Positions 32,606 through 42,459 of a stretch of 64,000 nt of DNA are shown one piece after another (positions within the stretch are counted from its first letter, which is position 1; the number at the start of each line of letters is the position of its first letter). The position numbers and the translations under genes were made by a program. The notes under the pieces are model-generated. The model saw only the letters and a program-made list of their open reading frames with translations, was not told where the DNA came from and searched no databases. This DNA comes from Paracraurococcus sp042666655 (GTDB lineage Bacteria; Pseudomonadota; Alphaproteobacteria; Acetobacterales; Acetobacteraceae), in NCBI RefSeq assembly GCF_042666655.1, contig NZ_JBHTDE010000001.1:372001-436000 (forward strand), written 5' to 3'.

Positions 32606-33856
32606 ATGCGGGCCTTGTTCGTGCACCAGAATTTCCCGGCGCAGTACCGCCACGTCGCGCCGGCCCTGGCCCGGCGGCCGGATACCCAGGTCCTGGCACT
32701 GGGGGAGAATGCGGCGGAGGCGCTGCCGGGCGTGCAGCACCTGCGCTACAAGGCGCCGACCACCGGCGCGGAAGGCACCCACCGCTACCTGCGCCGGCTG
32801 GAGAACGCCACCTTCCGCGGCCAGCAGGTGGCCCGCGCCGCGCTGACGCTGAAGGAGCGCGGCTTCAGCCCCGACGTGCTTTGCTGCCATCCCGGCTGGG
32901 GGGAGGGACTGTTCCTGCGCGATGTCTGGCCGGATGCGCGGATGCTCTACTACTACGAATACTACTACACCTCGGTCGGCGGCGATGTCGGCTTCGACCC
33001 GCCCGAGGCGCCGGTGCAGATCGACGACGCCTGCCGCGTCCGGATGCTCAACGCCAACCACCTGCTCTGCCTGCAGGCTTCCGACTGGGGCCATACCGCG
33101 ACGCGCTGGCAGCACAGCCGCTTCCCCGACTGGGCGCGGGACCGGATGTCGGTGGTGCATGAGGGGGTGGATACCGAGGTCATCCGCCGGCTGCCCGACC
33201 CCGAGCTCACCTTGCCGAACGGCCGCGTCCTGCGCCAGGGCGACGAGGTGGTGACCTTCATCGGCCGCGGCCTCGAGCCCTACCGCGGCTTCCCCAGCTT
33301 CATGCGCGCCCTGCCGGCGATCCTCGAGCAGCGGCCGGCCGCCCAAGTGGTGATCGTCGGCGGCGACGACCCGCATTACGGCTCCAAGCCACGCGAGGGC
33401 GGCAGCTGGCGGGAGATCCTGCTGGCCGAGCTGGGCGAGCGGCTGGACCTGTCCCGGGTGCATTTCACCGGCAAGATCACGCACCCGGCGCTGCAGGCGG
33501 TGCTCAGCCTGTCCGCGGCGCATGTCTACCTGACCTATCCCTTCGTGCTGTCCTGGTCGATGCTGGAGGCGATGGCGAACGAGGCCCTGGTCATCGGCTC
33601 CGCCACCCCGCCGGTGCAGGAGGTGATCGAGGACGGCCGCAACGGCCTGCTGGTCGACTTCCACGCGCCGGAGCAGGTGGCGGCCGCGGTGGTCAAGGCG
33701 CTGGCCCGGCCGGAAGCCTACCGCGACCTGCGCCGCGCGGCGCGGCGCACCATCGTCGAGCGCTACGACCTGCAGCGGCGCTGCCTGCCGCAATTGCTCG
33801 ACCTGATCGACGAGGTGGCGGCCGGGCGGCGGCCGGCGGCTGCTCCCGGCGGCTGA
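32606..33856 (+). CDS. GT4-family glycosyltransferase
   Basis: The protein has 416 residues. The N-terminal half has MRALFVHQNFPAQYRHVAP and LCCHPGWGEGLFLRDVWP with a Tyr-rich loop (MLYYYEYYYTSVGG). The C-terminal nucleotide-sugar half has VVTFIGRGLEPYRGFPSFM, VVIVGGDDPHYGS and the family-4 block YLTYPFVLSWSMLEAMANEA, with the catalytic-type Glu and VQEVIEDGRNGLLVDF. It is a cytosolic or membrane-peripheral retaining glycosyltransferase, probably for exopolysaccharide or LPS. The manC gene 101 bp downstream suggests a GDP-mannose donor, but this is inferred from context. Confidence 0.9.
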   Translation: MRALFVHQNFPAQYRHVAPALARRPDTQVLALGENAAEALPGVQHLRYKAPTTGAEGTHRYLRRLENATFRGQQVARAALTLKERGFSPDVLCCHPGWGEGLFLRDVWPDARMLYYYEYYYTSVGGDVGFDPPEAPVQIDDACRVRMLNANHLLCLQASDWGHTATRWQHSRFPDWARDRMSVVHEGVDTEVIRRLPDPELTLPNGRVLRQGDEVVTFIGRGLEPYRGFPSFMRALPAILEQRPAAQVVIVGGDDPHYGSKPREGGSWREILLAELGERLDLSRVHFTGKITHPALQAVLSLSAAHVYLTYPFVLSWSMLEAMANEALVIGSATPPVQEVIEDGRNGLLVDFHAPEQVAAAVVKALARPEAYRDLRRAARRTIVERYDLQRRCLPQLLDLIDEVAAGRRPAAAPGG

Positions 33857-33957
33857 GGGTCGGGCTGCCCTGCCTTTGTTGCGGCGCAGCGCGGCCTGAT
33901 TGTCGCCGGCGTTCGGTTCCTGTAATCGGCATCACGGACGCATAGGGTGGGCTCGCA

Positions 33958-35370
33958 GTGATCGTTCCGGTGATCCTTTCGGGTGGTACGGGCACCCGGC
34001 TATGGCCCCTGTCGCGGGAGGGCTACCCGAAGCAGTTCTGGCCGCTCGTCTCCGCCCAGACCATGTTGCAGGAAACCGCCGGCCGGGCGCGCGGCGCCGC
34101 CTTCGGCCCGCCGCTGGTGGTCTGCAACGAGGCGCACCGCTTCCTGGTCGCCGAGCAGCTGCGCGAGGCCAGGATCGACGGCGCCCGCATCCTGCTGGAG
34201 CCGGCCGGCCGCAACAGCGCCCCGGCCATCGCCGCCGCCGCGCTGCTGCTGAACGCCGAGGCGCCGGATGCCGTGCTGTGGCTGATGGCCGCCGATGCGG
34301 CGATCACCGACCTGCCGGCGCTGCACGCGGCGCTCGACCTGGCGGTGGTCGCCGCCCGGGCCGGGCGGATCGTCACCTTCGGCATGCGGCCGACGGCGCC
34401 CGAGACCGGCTTCGGCTACATCGAATCCGGCGACCCGCTGCCGGACGCGCCCGGGGTGATGTCGATCGCCCGCTTCGTCGAGAAGCCGGACGCGGCCAAG
34501 GCGGCGGATTTCCTCGCCGGCGGCCGGCATCTCTGGAACAGCGGCATGTTCGTCGCCACCGCCGCGACCCTGGTGGCGGAATTGGAACGCCACGCGCCCG
34601 AGGTGCTGCGCACCGTTGCCCAGGCCCTGGCCGAGGCCGCGCGCGACCTCGAATTCGTCCGGCTCGGCAGCGCGGCCTTCAGCGCGGCGCCGGCCATTTC
34701 GATCGACTACGCGGTGATGGAGAAGACCGACCGCGCCGCGGTGGTGCCGGCCGCCATCGGCTGGTCGGACCTCGGCTCCTGGGACGCGATGTGGGAGGTC
34801 GCGGCCAAGGATGCCGGCGGCAACGTCGCCGAGGGCCCGGTCGAGATGGTCGACAGCCGCGGCTGCTACGTGCGGTCCGAAGGCATCCTGACCGGCATCG
34901 TCGGGCTGCGCGACACGGTGGTGATCACCACCGAGGACGCCGTGCTGGTGATGCCGCGCGACCGGGCGCAGGACGTCAAGCTGCTGGTCGAGCAACTGCG
35001 CCGCGCCGGCCGCAAGGAGGCGACCGAGCACCGCCGCATCTACCGCCCCTGGGGCCATTACGAGGGGCTGATCCAGGGCGACCGCTTCCAGGTGAAGAAG
35101 ATCGGCGTCCGCCCTGGGCAGAAGCTGTCGCTGCAGAAGCATTTCCACCGCGCCGAGCACTGGGTGGTGGTGAACGGCACCGCCATCGTCCACCGCGACG
35201 GGGAGGAGATCCTGCTGCGGGAGAACGAGAGCATCTATCTGCCGCTCGGCTGCGTGCATCGGCTGGTCAATCCGGGCATGATCCCGCTGACCCTGATCGA
35301 GGTGCAGTCCGGTGCCTATCTCGGCGAGGACGACATCGTACGGATCGAGGATACCTACGGGCGCGCGTGA
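33958..35370 (+). CDS. manC: Mannose-1-phosphate guanylyltransferase / mannose-6-phosphate isomerase
   Basis: The protein has 470 residues from a GTG at 33958. The pyrophosphorylase signature SGGTGTRLWPLSREGYPKQF opens the nucleotidyltransferase domain, with FVEKPDAAKAADFL (Lys of the sugar-phosphate site). The C-terminal cupin PMI-II domain has RPWGHYEGL, GQKLSLQKHFHRAEHWVVV and NESIYLPLGCVHRL, whose His residues bind the metal. It converts fructose-6-P to mannose-6-P and mannose-1-P to GDP-mannose, the donor for polysaccharide enzymes such as the GT4 enzyme upstream. A strong hairpin ends the gene. Confidence 0.93.
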   Translation: MIVPVILSGGTGTRLWPLSREGYPKQFWPLVSAQTMLQETAGRARGAAFGPPLVVCNEAHRFLVAEQLREARIDGARILLEPAGRNSAPAIAAAALLLNAEAPDAVLWLMAADAAITDLPALHAALDLAVVAARAGRIVTFGMRPTAPETGFGYIESGDPLPDAPGVMSIARFVEKPDAAKAADFLAGGRHLWNSGMFVATAATLVAELERHAPEVLRTVAQALAEAARDLEFVRLGSAAFSAAPAISIDYAVMEKTDRAAVVPAAIGWSDLGSWDAMWEVAAKDAGGNVAEGPVEMVDSRGCYVRSEGILTGIVGLRDTVVITTEDAVLVMPRDRAQDVKLLVEQLRRAGRKEATEHRRIYRPWGHYEGLIQGDRFQVKKIGVRPGQKLSLQKHFHRAEHWVVVNGTAIVHRDGEEILLRENESIYLPLGCVHRLVNPGMIPLTLIEVQSGAYLGEDDIVRIEDTYGRA

Positions 35371-35372
35371 CG

Positions 35373-35403
35373 CTTTCCCGGCAATACAACCTTGCCGGGA
35401 AAG
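35373..35403 (+). terminator. 12-bp perfect hairpin directly after manC
   Basis: Arms CTTTCCCGGCAA (35373-35384) and TTGCCGGGAAAG (35392-35403) surround a 7-base loop and begin 2 bases after the manC stop codon. No T-run follows, but position and stability make it the probable 3' end signal of the manC transcript. Confidence 0.75.
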
Positions 35404-35475
35404 TCACTGGACGCTGCAATGCAGATGTGCAAAATCGACGTGTTGCGCTGATCGGAGTCGCCTGCCTTGCCTGAC

Positions 35476-35625
35476 ATGCGCCCGAAGCGGAGCCTCGGCC
35501 GGATCGCCTCCCTGACGGTCTTCGGGCTTTGCTTGCTCGGCGCCGCCGGTTGGCTGGTGATCCGGCAGACGCCCGCGGCGCAGCAGGTGGTGGAGACGAT
35601 CAAGCCCTACGATCCGTTGCAGTAG
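35476..35625 (+). CDS. Putative 49-residue membrane-anchored peptide
   Basis: The ATG at 35476 begins a 50-codon frame ending in TAG. A basic N-terminus (MRPKRSLGRIAS) is followed by one helix (LTVFGLCLLGAAGWLVI) and a polar tail (TIKPYDPLQ). An in-frame TTG at 35467 is an alternative start. Its 3' end overlaps, antisense, the end of the decayed subtilase. It is probably a small inner-membrane protein; function unknown. Confidence 0.5.
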   Translation: MRPKRSLGRIASLTVFGLCLLGAAGWLVIRQTPAAQQVVETIKPYDPLQ

Positions 35626-36982
35626 GGCCGATCCCGCCAGGGCGTGACCGCCATCGCGTGATCCGCTCCACAACTTGGCCACTGCCGTCGCGTTCAGGAT
35701 GCCGGCGCCGAAGCGGGATCGGGTCGTCCGGTCGGTCCCTTGCGGCGTCGCCGATGTCTGCAGCGGCGTCCGCAGCGCCTCCGGCGGCAGGTCCTCCCAG
35801 GTCTTGCGCAGGCGGGCGGCGACGACCACCCCCGCGGCGACGCCGCAGGCGGCCGAGGTGCCGGAATTGTCTTCCCCCTCGAAGGGCCGCAGCGTCTGGC
35901 GGAACAGGGGCGGGGCACGGAGGTCGGGCTTCCGCTTTGCCAGCCGCCCCGGCCCCTCGGCCGAATAGCCAACCCAGGAGCCCATCCGTCCGCACCGCGC
36001 CGACCGTCAGCACCCGAGGGTGCGAATTGGCGCCGTGGATGCTCCACCCCGGGCCGCGGTCCAACACGCCGCAGCGGCTGGGTGGGCAGGATTGGCCGCA
36101 ATTGTCGGCGGCGAAGGCCTGGTGCACGCCCTCTCGTCGAGATCCGCCACTTGCTTGTTCAGGGCGTGGTCGATGTTGCTGGAATGGTTGTGCGGCGGCA
36201 GCGGCTGGTCCTGCCTGGTGTCCCGGACCGCCCAGGCATTCACCACGACCCACGCCCCGGCTTGGGGATTCCGGTCCCGATAGGCCTTCAGCGCGTCGGT
36301 CGACTGGCCGAAGGCGGTATGGGCATAGGACAGGAAGATTCCCAGTCGGTCGATCCGGTCCGACAGCAGCGGGCAGTCCCGCAGCCTGGCGTTCTCCTCC
36401 TTGGCGAAGGCGAGCGCGTTGCGGGCGACCATCGCCGCATGGCGGCCCTTGCCGGTGAACGGCAGGCGCTTTTCCCCCGCAAGGGGGGGGGCGTCGACCG
36501 ACCAGCCGTCGCCGCGCTCGCCCTTGGAGGGGAAATCCGCCGGCAGCCCCTGGTCGACGATGACAAGGTTCACCCGCTGGCCCCGCGCCGTGCAGCGCCC
36601 CGGCGTGGATCAGCCGCTCCGCCTCCCGGCGGTCGCCGAAATGGCGCGGGCCCTGGCCCGGGCACCAGCAGGACTGCACCCCGATCGGCCGGTCGATGCC
36701 GGCGCGGATGGCGATGCCGGCCGCCTGCAGCTGGCGGATCAGCAGCGCGGCGTTCGGCGCGATGTCGACGAAGGCCGCCACGTCCTCGGTCGGCGCCACC
36801 TCGAGCGCCTGGACCCGGTCGGAGGGCCGGTCGGCGAAGCACGGCCCGGGTGTCCGTTCCTCGCGCCGGCAGTCGCCCTGGGCCAGTTCGAGCACCCGGC
36901 GGAGGAGCGCGCCCGGGTCGCGAGGCAGGCCGGTTGCGGCCGGGAAGGATATGTAGAACCAGATCGGCTGGGCCGGGTCCAT
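35600..36982 (-). pseudogene. Subtilisin-like (S8) serine protease broken by at least three frameshifts
   Basis: From the ATG at 36982 the reading must change frame near 36581-36592, near 36131-36142 and near 35978-35986 to keep homology. Reassembled, the catalytic residues line up: Asp in NLVIVDQGLPAD, His in GKGRHAAMVARNALAFA, Ser in SGTSAACGVAAGVVV. ANSHPRVLTVGAVRTDG and SWVGYSAEGPG are typical subtilase core strands. No single frame gives a functional enzyme. The indels could also be assembly errors in G/C runs. The 3' limit is uncertain, between 35600 and 35640. Confidence 0.8.
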
Positions 36983-37132
36983 CGAGTGCTTCCGCTCGGG
37001 GCATCCCGCGCACGCGGCATCTCGCCTCGCGCGAAAGCGAGAGCCCCTGCCGCACCGTACCCTTGCCAGGGAGCGAAACACGGTGGGACGGGGGGCGTGG
37101 TATGCAATCCCTCGTCACAGGAATACCGGCCC

Positions 37133-37945
37133 GTGTTGCCGGACCAGCCGAAGCGGGGTGACGACGGCGGCCACAGCCTGGTGACGGCCAGGCCGGCCGC
37201 CGTCGCCTTTACCGATATCGTCGGCTACTCGATCCTGATGACGACGGAGGAGTGGCGGACCCATGCGCGCTGGATGGCGCCGCTGCGGACCATGATGCGG
37301 CCGATCACCACGGTGCATCGCGGCCGGGTGGTAGACCTTCGGGGCGACGGCGTACTGGCCGACTTCGCCACGGCGGCGGATGCGCTGCGCTGGGCGCTCG
37401 ACCTGCAGCGGGCCATGCTGGAGCACAACCGGCCGGGCGCGGAGACGCCGCATATCGTGCTGCGCATTGGCCCGCATGTCGGCGAGGTCCTGGCGCAGGA
37501 CCGCACCATCTTCGGCGACGCGGTGAACATCGCCGCCCGGCTGCAGGAACAGGCGCAGCCCAGCGGCATTGCCCTGTCGCAGCCGATGCCTGACCAGGCG
37601 GCCGGGACGATGAAGACCGCGGTCGCCACGGCGCGCGGCCTCGGCCTGCTCGAGCTCAAGAACATCGCCCGGCCGATTCGCAGCCACGCGATCGACACCC
37701 ATGTCCAGCGCGTCGCCCTGCCGCTGCCGCGGCCCTCGATCGCCGTGCTGTCGCTGCACATCCTGGGTGGCGACCCGGCCGACGGGGTGGTCGAGGGCCG
37801 CCGGGCGGGATGCCGGGCGCGGCGCGCAGGGAGTGGGGCTGGCCCTAGCGGCCGGGCGGCGGTCAGTTCAGCGAGAAGCGATGGGCGACGTGATCGACCT
37901 GGCCGGGCGCGAAGGGCCGGGCCCCGGCGATCTTCACCTCCTTGA
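37133..37945 (+). pseudogene. Class III adenylate/guanylate cyclase domain protein, truncated
   Basis: From a GTG at 37133 (CAGGAA upstream) the frame encodes one class III cyclase domain: VAFTDIVGYSILMT has the first metal-binding Asp, VDLRGDGVLADFATAADAL the second, and RIGPHVGEVLAQDRTIFGDAVNIAARLQ is the C-terminal signature. These proteins normally continue with a TolB-like/TPR region starting PSIAVLPF; here RPSIAVLSLHILGGDPADGVVEG begins it, then the frame becomes Arg/Ala-rich and stops at 37945, antisense to usg. The cyclase core may still be active, but the C-terminal sensor is gone. GTG 37181 is another possible start. Confidence 0.7.
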
Positions 37946-38153
37946 TGACGGCATCGATCTCGCGCCGCCAATAATCGAGGAAGGCCTCGACCCGGGCATA
38001 GTGCGGGCCACGGTCGAGTGTCTGCCAAGTGAATTCGTTGACCAAGCTGCGGTGGTCCGGCAGGTAGTACAATACGCTTACAGTAACGAGCTGGCTGGCA
38101 TCTTCCGTCTGGCGGAGGAATGGGGCGGCGGTCGGCATCGGGGATCGGGACAT
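37863..38153 (-). CDS. usg: Usg family protein
   Basis: The protein has 96 residues and matches the small Usg family known from alphaproteobacterial trp loci: VTVSVLYYLPDHRSLVNEFT, TLDRGPHYARVEAFLDYW and RREIDAVIKEVKIA are in the right order and spacing, and the C-terminus ends FSLN-like (RFSLN). Function is unknown; it is a soluble protein. No trp gene is nearby. Its 3' end overlaps, antisense, the last 83 bases of the truncated cyclase frame, which supports decay of the cyclase rather than of usg. Confidence 0.8.
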   Translation of the reverse strand: MSRSPMPTAAPFLRQTEDASQLVTVSVLYYLPDHRSLVNEFTWQTLDRGPHYARVEAFLDYWRREIDAVIKEVKIAGARPFAPGQVDHVAHRFSLN

Positions 38154-38468
38154 CGCTGGCCTTGACTCCAGGGTCTTGAACCGTACTGGGGAATTGTAGT
38201 CCTGTGGCCCTAGCGGGGCGGCCTGCAGCCTATCGGTTCAGCGATGGGCCGGCCGCGGCGGATCCCGGCACGGTTCGGCGCCCGGTCGGGCTGCTCGGGT
38301 TGCGGTACGCGAACGAAGCCCTTGGTCTCCTGCGGCACGCCTGTCGTCCTTTCCTCAGCCATTTCGGTCCGTCCTCATGGTGCGGCTGGCGATTTCCTCC
38401 TGGTGAACGACGCAAGTCTGCTGGGGATGCACCAATGGGCGCAACAAAAAACCTTCAGAATCAGTCTG
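38154..38468. other. 315-bp gap upstream of groESL
   Basis: No gene can be supported here. Short open frames on both strands have unnatural composition. The region should contain the usg promoter near 38160-38200; the right end leads into the CIRCE/groESL promoter. Confidence 0.4.
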
Positions 38469-38495
38469 TTAGCACTCGCACTCGGTGAGTGCTGC
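38469..38495. promoter_or_regulatory. CIRCE operator 1 (HrcA binding site)
   Basis: TTAGCACTC (38469-38477), a 9-base spacer and GAGTGCTGC (38487-38495) match the CIRCE consensus TTAGCACTC-N9-GAGTGCTAA except for two bases of the right arm. HrcA binding here represses groESL until heat shock. Confidence 0.92.
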
Positions 38496-38501
38496 AATCC
38501 C

Positions 38502-38530
38502 TTGACGGGGGCGCCGGGTTCGCATAGTTC
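38502..38530 (+). promoter_or_regulatory. Predicted groESL promoter between two CIRCE sites
   Basis: TTGACG at 38502-38507 is a good -35 (CTTGAC in alphaproteobacteria, also near the sigma-32 type). A 15-17 base spacer leads to CATAGT/TAGTTC at 38523-38530. A start near 38536 would fall inside CIRCE 2. The -10 is weak, so the exact box is uncertain. Confidence 0.6.
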
Positions 38531-38531
38531 T

Positions 38532-38558
38532 CTGGCACTCCTCCGGGGGGAGTGCCAA
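38532..38558. promoter_or_regulatory. CIRCE-like operator 2
   Basis: CTGGCACTC (38532-38540), a 9-base spacer and GAGTGCCAA (38550-38558) match the CIRCE arms at 7/9 and 8/9 positions, with A-to-G and T-to-C changes that compensate each other and keep the symmetry. It overlaps the expected transcription start, so it would block initiation or early elongation. Confidence 0.75.
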
Positions 38559-38633
38559 CGGGCTGCTGACGCGGACGCTGGACGGACCTGCCGGTTGAGG
38601 AAACGCAAATAGCAAAGGCATCAGGAGAGGACC

Positions 38634-38945
38634 ATGAGCTTCCGTCCCCTGCATGACCGCGTTCTCGTTCGCCGTGTCACGGCCGAAGAGAAGACCGCGG
38701 GTGGCATCATCATCCCCGACACCGCCAAGGAAAAGCCGCAGGAGGGAGAAGTCATCTCCGTCGGCTCCGGCACGCTGAACGACAAGGGCGAGCTCCGCGC
38801 GCTCGACGTCAAGGCGGGCGACCGCATCCTGTTCGGCAAGTGGTCGGGCACCGAAGTGAAGCTCAACGGTGAGGAGCTCCTGATCATGAAGGAGTCCGAC
38901 ATCATGGGCATTCTCGACACCCCGGCCGTCGCCAAGGCCGCCTGA
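38634..38945 (+). CDS. groES: Co-chaperonin GroES
   Basis: The protein has 103 residues with AGGAGAGG before the ATG. RPLHDRVLVRRVTAEEKTAG, the mobile-loop GGIIIPDTAKEKPQEGEV and GDRILFGKWSGTEVKL are classical. It caps GroEL as a heptamer in the cytoplasm. It is the first gene of groESL, under a double CIRCE element, and is separated from groEL by 166 bp containing a very stable hairpin. Confidence 0.97.
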   Translation: MSFRPLHDRVLVRRVTAEEKTAGGIIIPDTAKEKPQEGEVISVGSGTLNDKGELRALDVKAGDRILFGKWSGTEVKLNGEELLIMKESDIMGILDTPAVAKAA

Positions 38946-38959
38946 GTCCGGCGCTGCCG

Positions 38960-39003
38960 GGGACCGTGGCGCCCAGGGGACATGCCCCGGGCGCCGCGGT
39001 CCC
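38960..39003 (+). promoter_or_regulatory. 19-bp intercistronic hairpin between groES and groEL
   Basis: Arms 38960-38979 and 38985-39003 pair over 19 positions with one G-U pair and one bulged A, around loop ACATG. It lies 14 bases after the groES stop and about 110 bases before groEL. A similar structure in Agrobacterium groESL is known to mark heat-dependent mRNA cleavage, which would give separate groEL transcripts; that role here is inferred. Confidence 0.8.
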
Positions 39004-39111
39004 GGGCGGCCCGACCGTGCCTGCGACGATCATCAATCCTGCGATCCGCCGCGCAGCAGGGCTTCGGCCCGGCGCGACCGGCGTGAGCGCACCACATGAA
39101 GGATAGCCCAC

Positions 39112-40758
<1,647 letters not shown>

Positions 40759-40784
40759 TCCCACAAGGATCGAAGTGCCGGATG

Positions 40785-40813
40785 GGGCGGGACCGCAAGG
40801 CCCCGCCCTTTTT
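40785..40813 (+). terminator. Intrinsic terminator after groEL
   Basis: GGGCGGG (40785-40791) pairs with CCCGCCC (40802-40808) around a 10-base loop, followed by TTTTT. It ends the groESL operon. Confidence 0.85.
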
Positions 40814-40980
40814 CGTGGCCGGTGGCGGGGCCGATTGACAGCATCCGAACGATTGATGATTCTGCGGCACGACCGCTACCCAAGGATTGAAGGACCGGCC
40901 CGCGATCCCCGCGAAGGCATCCCATCCGCCGGGTATCGCCGCGCATCGGCGGGGCGAAGGTTCGCAGAGAGGGACGGCGC

Positions 40981-41193
40981 ATGGCCAACATGGTCAAGGG
41001 ATCGGTGAAGTGGTTCAACGAAAGCAAGGGCTTCGGCTTCATCACGCCTGAGGACGGCAGCAAGGACGTCTTCGTGCATTTCTCCGCCATCCAGAACAAC
41101 GGCTTCAAGACCCTGGCGGAAGGCCAGCGGGTCGAGTTCGAGGTGACCAACGGCGCCAAGGGACCTTCCGCCGTCAACGTCATGGCGATCTGA
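40981..41193 (+). CDS. Cold-shock family protein (CspA-like)
   Basis: The protein has 70 residues. The cold-shock domain is complete: GSVKWFNESKGFGFITPEDG is RNP1-containing and KDVFVHFSAIQ is RNP2, with SAVNVMAI at the end. It binds single-stranded RNA/DNA and acts as an RNA chaperone. It is single-domain and about 220 bp after groEL, but beyond the terminator, so it has its own promoter. Confidence 0.95.
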   Translation: MANMVKGSVKWFNESKGFGFITPEDGSKDVFVHFSAIQNNGFKTLAEGQRVEFEVTNGAKGPSAVNVMAI

Positions 41194-41539
41194 CGGCTGG
41201 TCGTGCCGTCCGTCGGGCTGCATGACCCAAGCGGCGCCCGGACCGAGGCCATGCCACCGGCACCCAGGCAGTCGCATACAAGACGCCCGCTTTATTCTTG
41301 CGAATAGTCGCGCCATTCGAAGCAAACCGTAGTCAATGCCGCTGCCGCTTCTCACTGAAATGCGTGTGCAAGGTGTTTGACTTCGCCGGACCGATCTGCG
41401 TCCACTTGGCATGCCAGCCGTTCTTGGCCCGCCTTGCCGTGCCCTCCCGGTTCCACCGGGCGCCTTCAAGCCGATCCAGCCCGGTGGTTCCCGCGCGGGC
41501 GATCGGCGTCCGCGCCTCAGGACAAGGAGGGTGCGTCGC
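41194..41539 (+). promoter_or_regulatory. 346-bp leader region of the second csp gene
   Basis: No gene is supported here. A long leader is usual before csp genes, where the 5' UTR folds differently in the cold. The part near 41285-41360 is less GC-rich (for example tttattcttgcg) and is the likely promoter. No canonical cold box was identified by eye. Confidence 0.4.
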
Positions 41540-41743
41540 ATGGCGACGGGCACCGTGAAGTGGTTCAACGCGACCAAGGGGTTCGGCTTCATCGTCCCGC
41601 AGGACGGCGGCAAGGACGTGTTCGTGCACATCACCGCCGTGCAGAAGGCCGGCCTTCAGGGGCTGAACGAGAACCAGAAGGTCCAGTACGAGGTGGTGAT
41701 GGAACGCGGCAAGGCTGCTGCCGCCAACCTCAAGCCGCTCTGA
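41540..41743 (+). CDS. Cold-shock family protein
   Basis: The protein has 67 residues with AAGGAGG just upstream of the ATG at 41540. GTVKWFNATKGFGFIVPQDG and GKDVFVHITAVQKAGL are the RNP1 and RNP2 parts of a cold-shock domain. It is clearly a paralogue of the neighbour at 40981, but its C-terminus (QYEVVMERGKAAAANLKPL) is of the subgroup with a basic tail. It is probably an RNA chaperone with independent expression. It is convergent with the gene ending at 41783. Confidence 0.95.
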   Translation: MATGTVKWFNATKGFGFIVPQDGGKDVFVHITAVQKAGLQGLNENQKVQYEVVMERGKAAAANLKPL

Positions 41744-41782
41744 GCCCTTCGGGGCCCGGCGCACCGGGCCCCACGATGCTGA

Positions 41783-42373
41783 CTATGCCGGCGCCTGGTC
41801 CTTCGGCGATTCCTGCACCCAGACGCGCTTCGCCCCGGCCTGTTGCAGGAAGGCTTCCGCCTGTTCCCGCAGCGCCGCGGTCGCCACGGTGATGCCGAGC
41901 GAGGGGCCTTCCGCCCGCATCGCGTCCGCCTGAGCCGCCGGCTGGCGACCCGTGCCGCTCTCCGGCACCGCGGCAGCCGCTGCCTCGCCCGCTGCCAGGG
42001 TCGCACCGCCCGCCGCCGCCGCGGCAGCCACCGCCGGCAGCGCCGCGCCGCCGGTGGCGATGACGATCCCCGCCGCCGCCATCGAGGTCGCGGCCGTGCC
42101 GATGCCGACGAAATTCTGTCGGAGGTTGCGCCGGTCGGCGCCCTTCGGGTCCTCGTCCGGCACATCGACCTGTTGGTTGTCCGCCGGGCCGGGCTGGGCT
42201 TCCGCCGGCGCCGTCTCCACCAGGGAATCGCGGAACCAGGCTTCCGCCTGCAGCCGCTCGGCTGCGCGATCCACCTCGGCGGTCTCGGTGAACTCGCCCC
42301 AGACCACGGGGTGGGCCATCGGCGCGTCGTCGTGCTCACCGGTCCACTGGCTGCTGTCAACCACGATAGGCAT
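41783..42373 (-). CDS. GSP17M-like stress protein with a glycine-zipper segment
   Basis: The protein has 196 residues from the ATG at 42373 with AAAGGAC upstream. Residues ~35-60 (TAEVDRAAERLQAEAWFRD) resemble the general stress protein 17M N-terminal repeat. A Gly/Ala-rich hydrophobic stretch at ~100-130 (AGIVIATGGAALPAVAAAAA) looks like a glycine zipper that could insert into a membrane. The end (ITVATAALREQAEAFLQQAG) repeats the ferredoxin-like strand-helix of GSP17M. The function is unknown; it is probably envelope-stress related. The call is by eye. Confidence 0.55.
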   Translation of the reverse strand: MPIVVDSSQWTGEHDDAPMAHPVVWGEFTETAEVDRAAERLQAEAWFRDSLVETAPAEAQPGPADNQQVDVPDEDPKGADRRNLRQNFVGIGTAATSMAAAGIVIATGGAALPAVAAAAAAGGATLAAGEAAAAAVPESGTGRQPAAQADAMRAEGPSLGITVATAALREQAEAFLQQAGAKRVWVQESPKDQAPA

Positions 42374-42459
42374 GCGAGGTCCTTTCGCTACACTCGGGAG
42401 TGGCACGGGGAACGCCCGCCGCCGATCCCCGTTCCGGAGGTCCCCATGCCTGTCCTGCC

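Noticed and set aside
36401..37132. Extension of the cyclase upstream on the + strand
   Set aside because: It is antisense to the subtilase remnant and looks non-coding.
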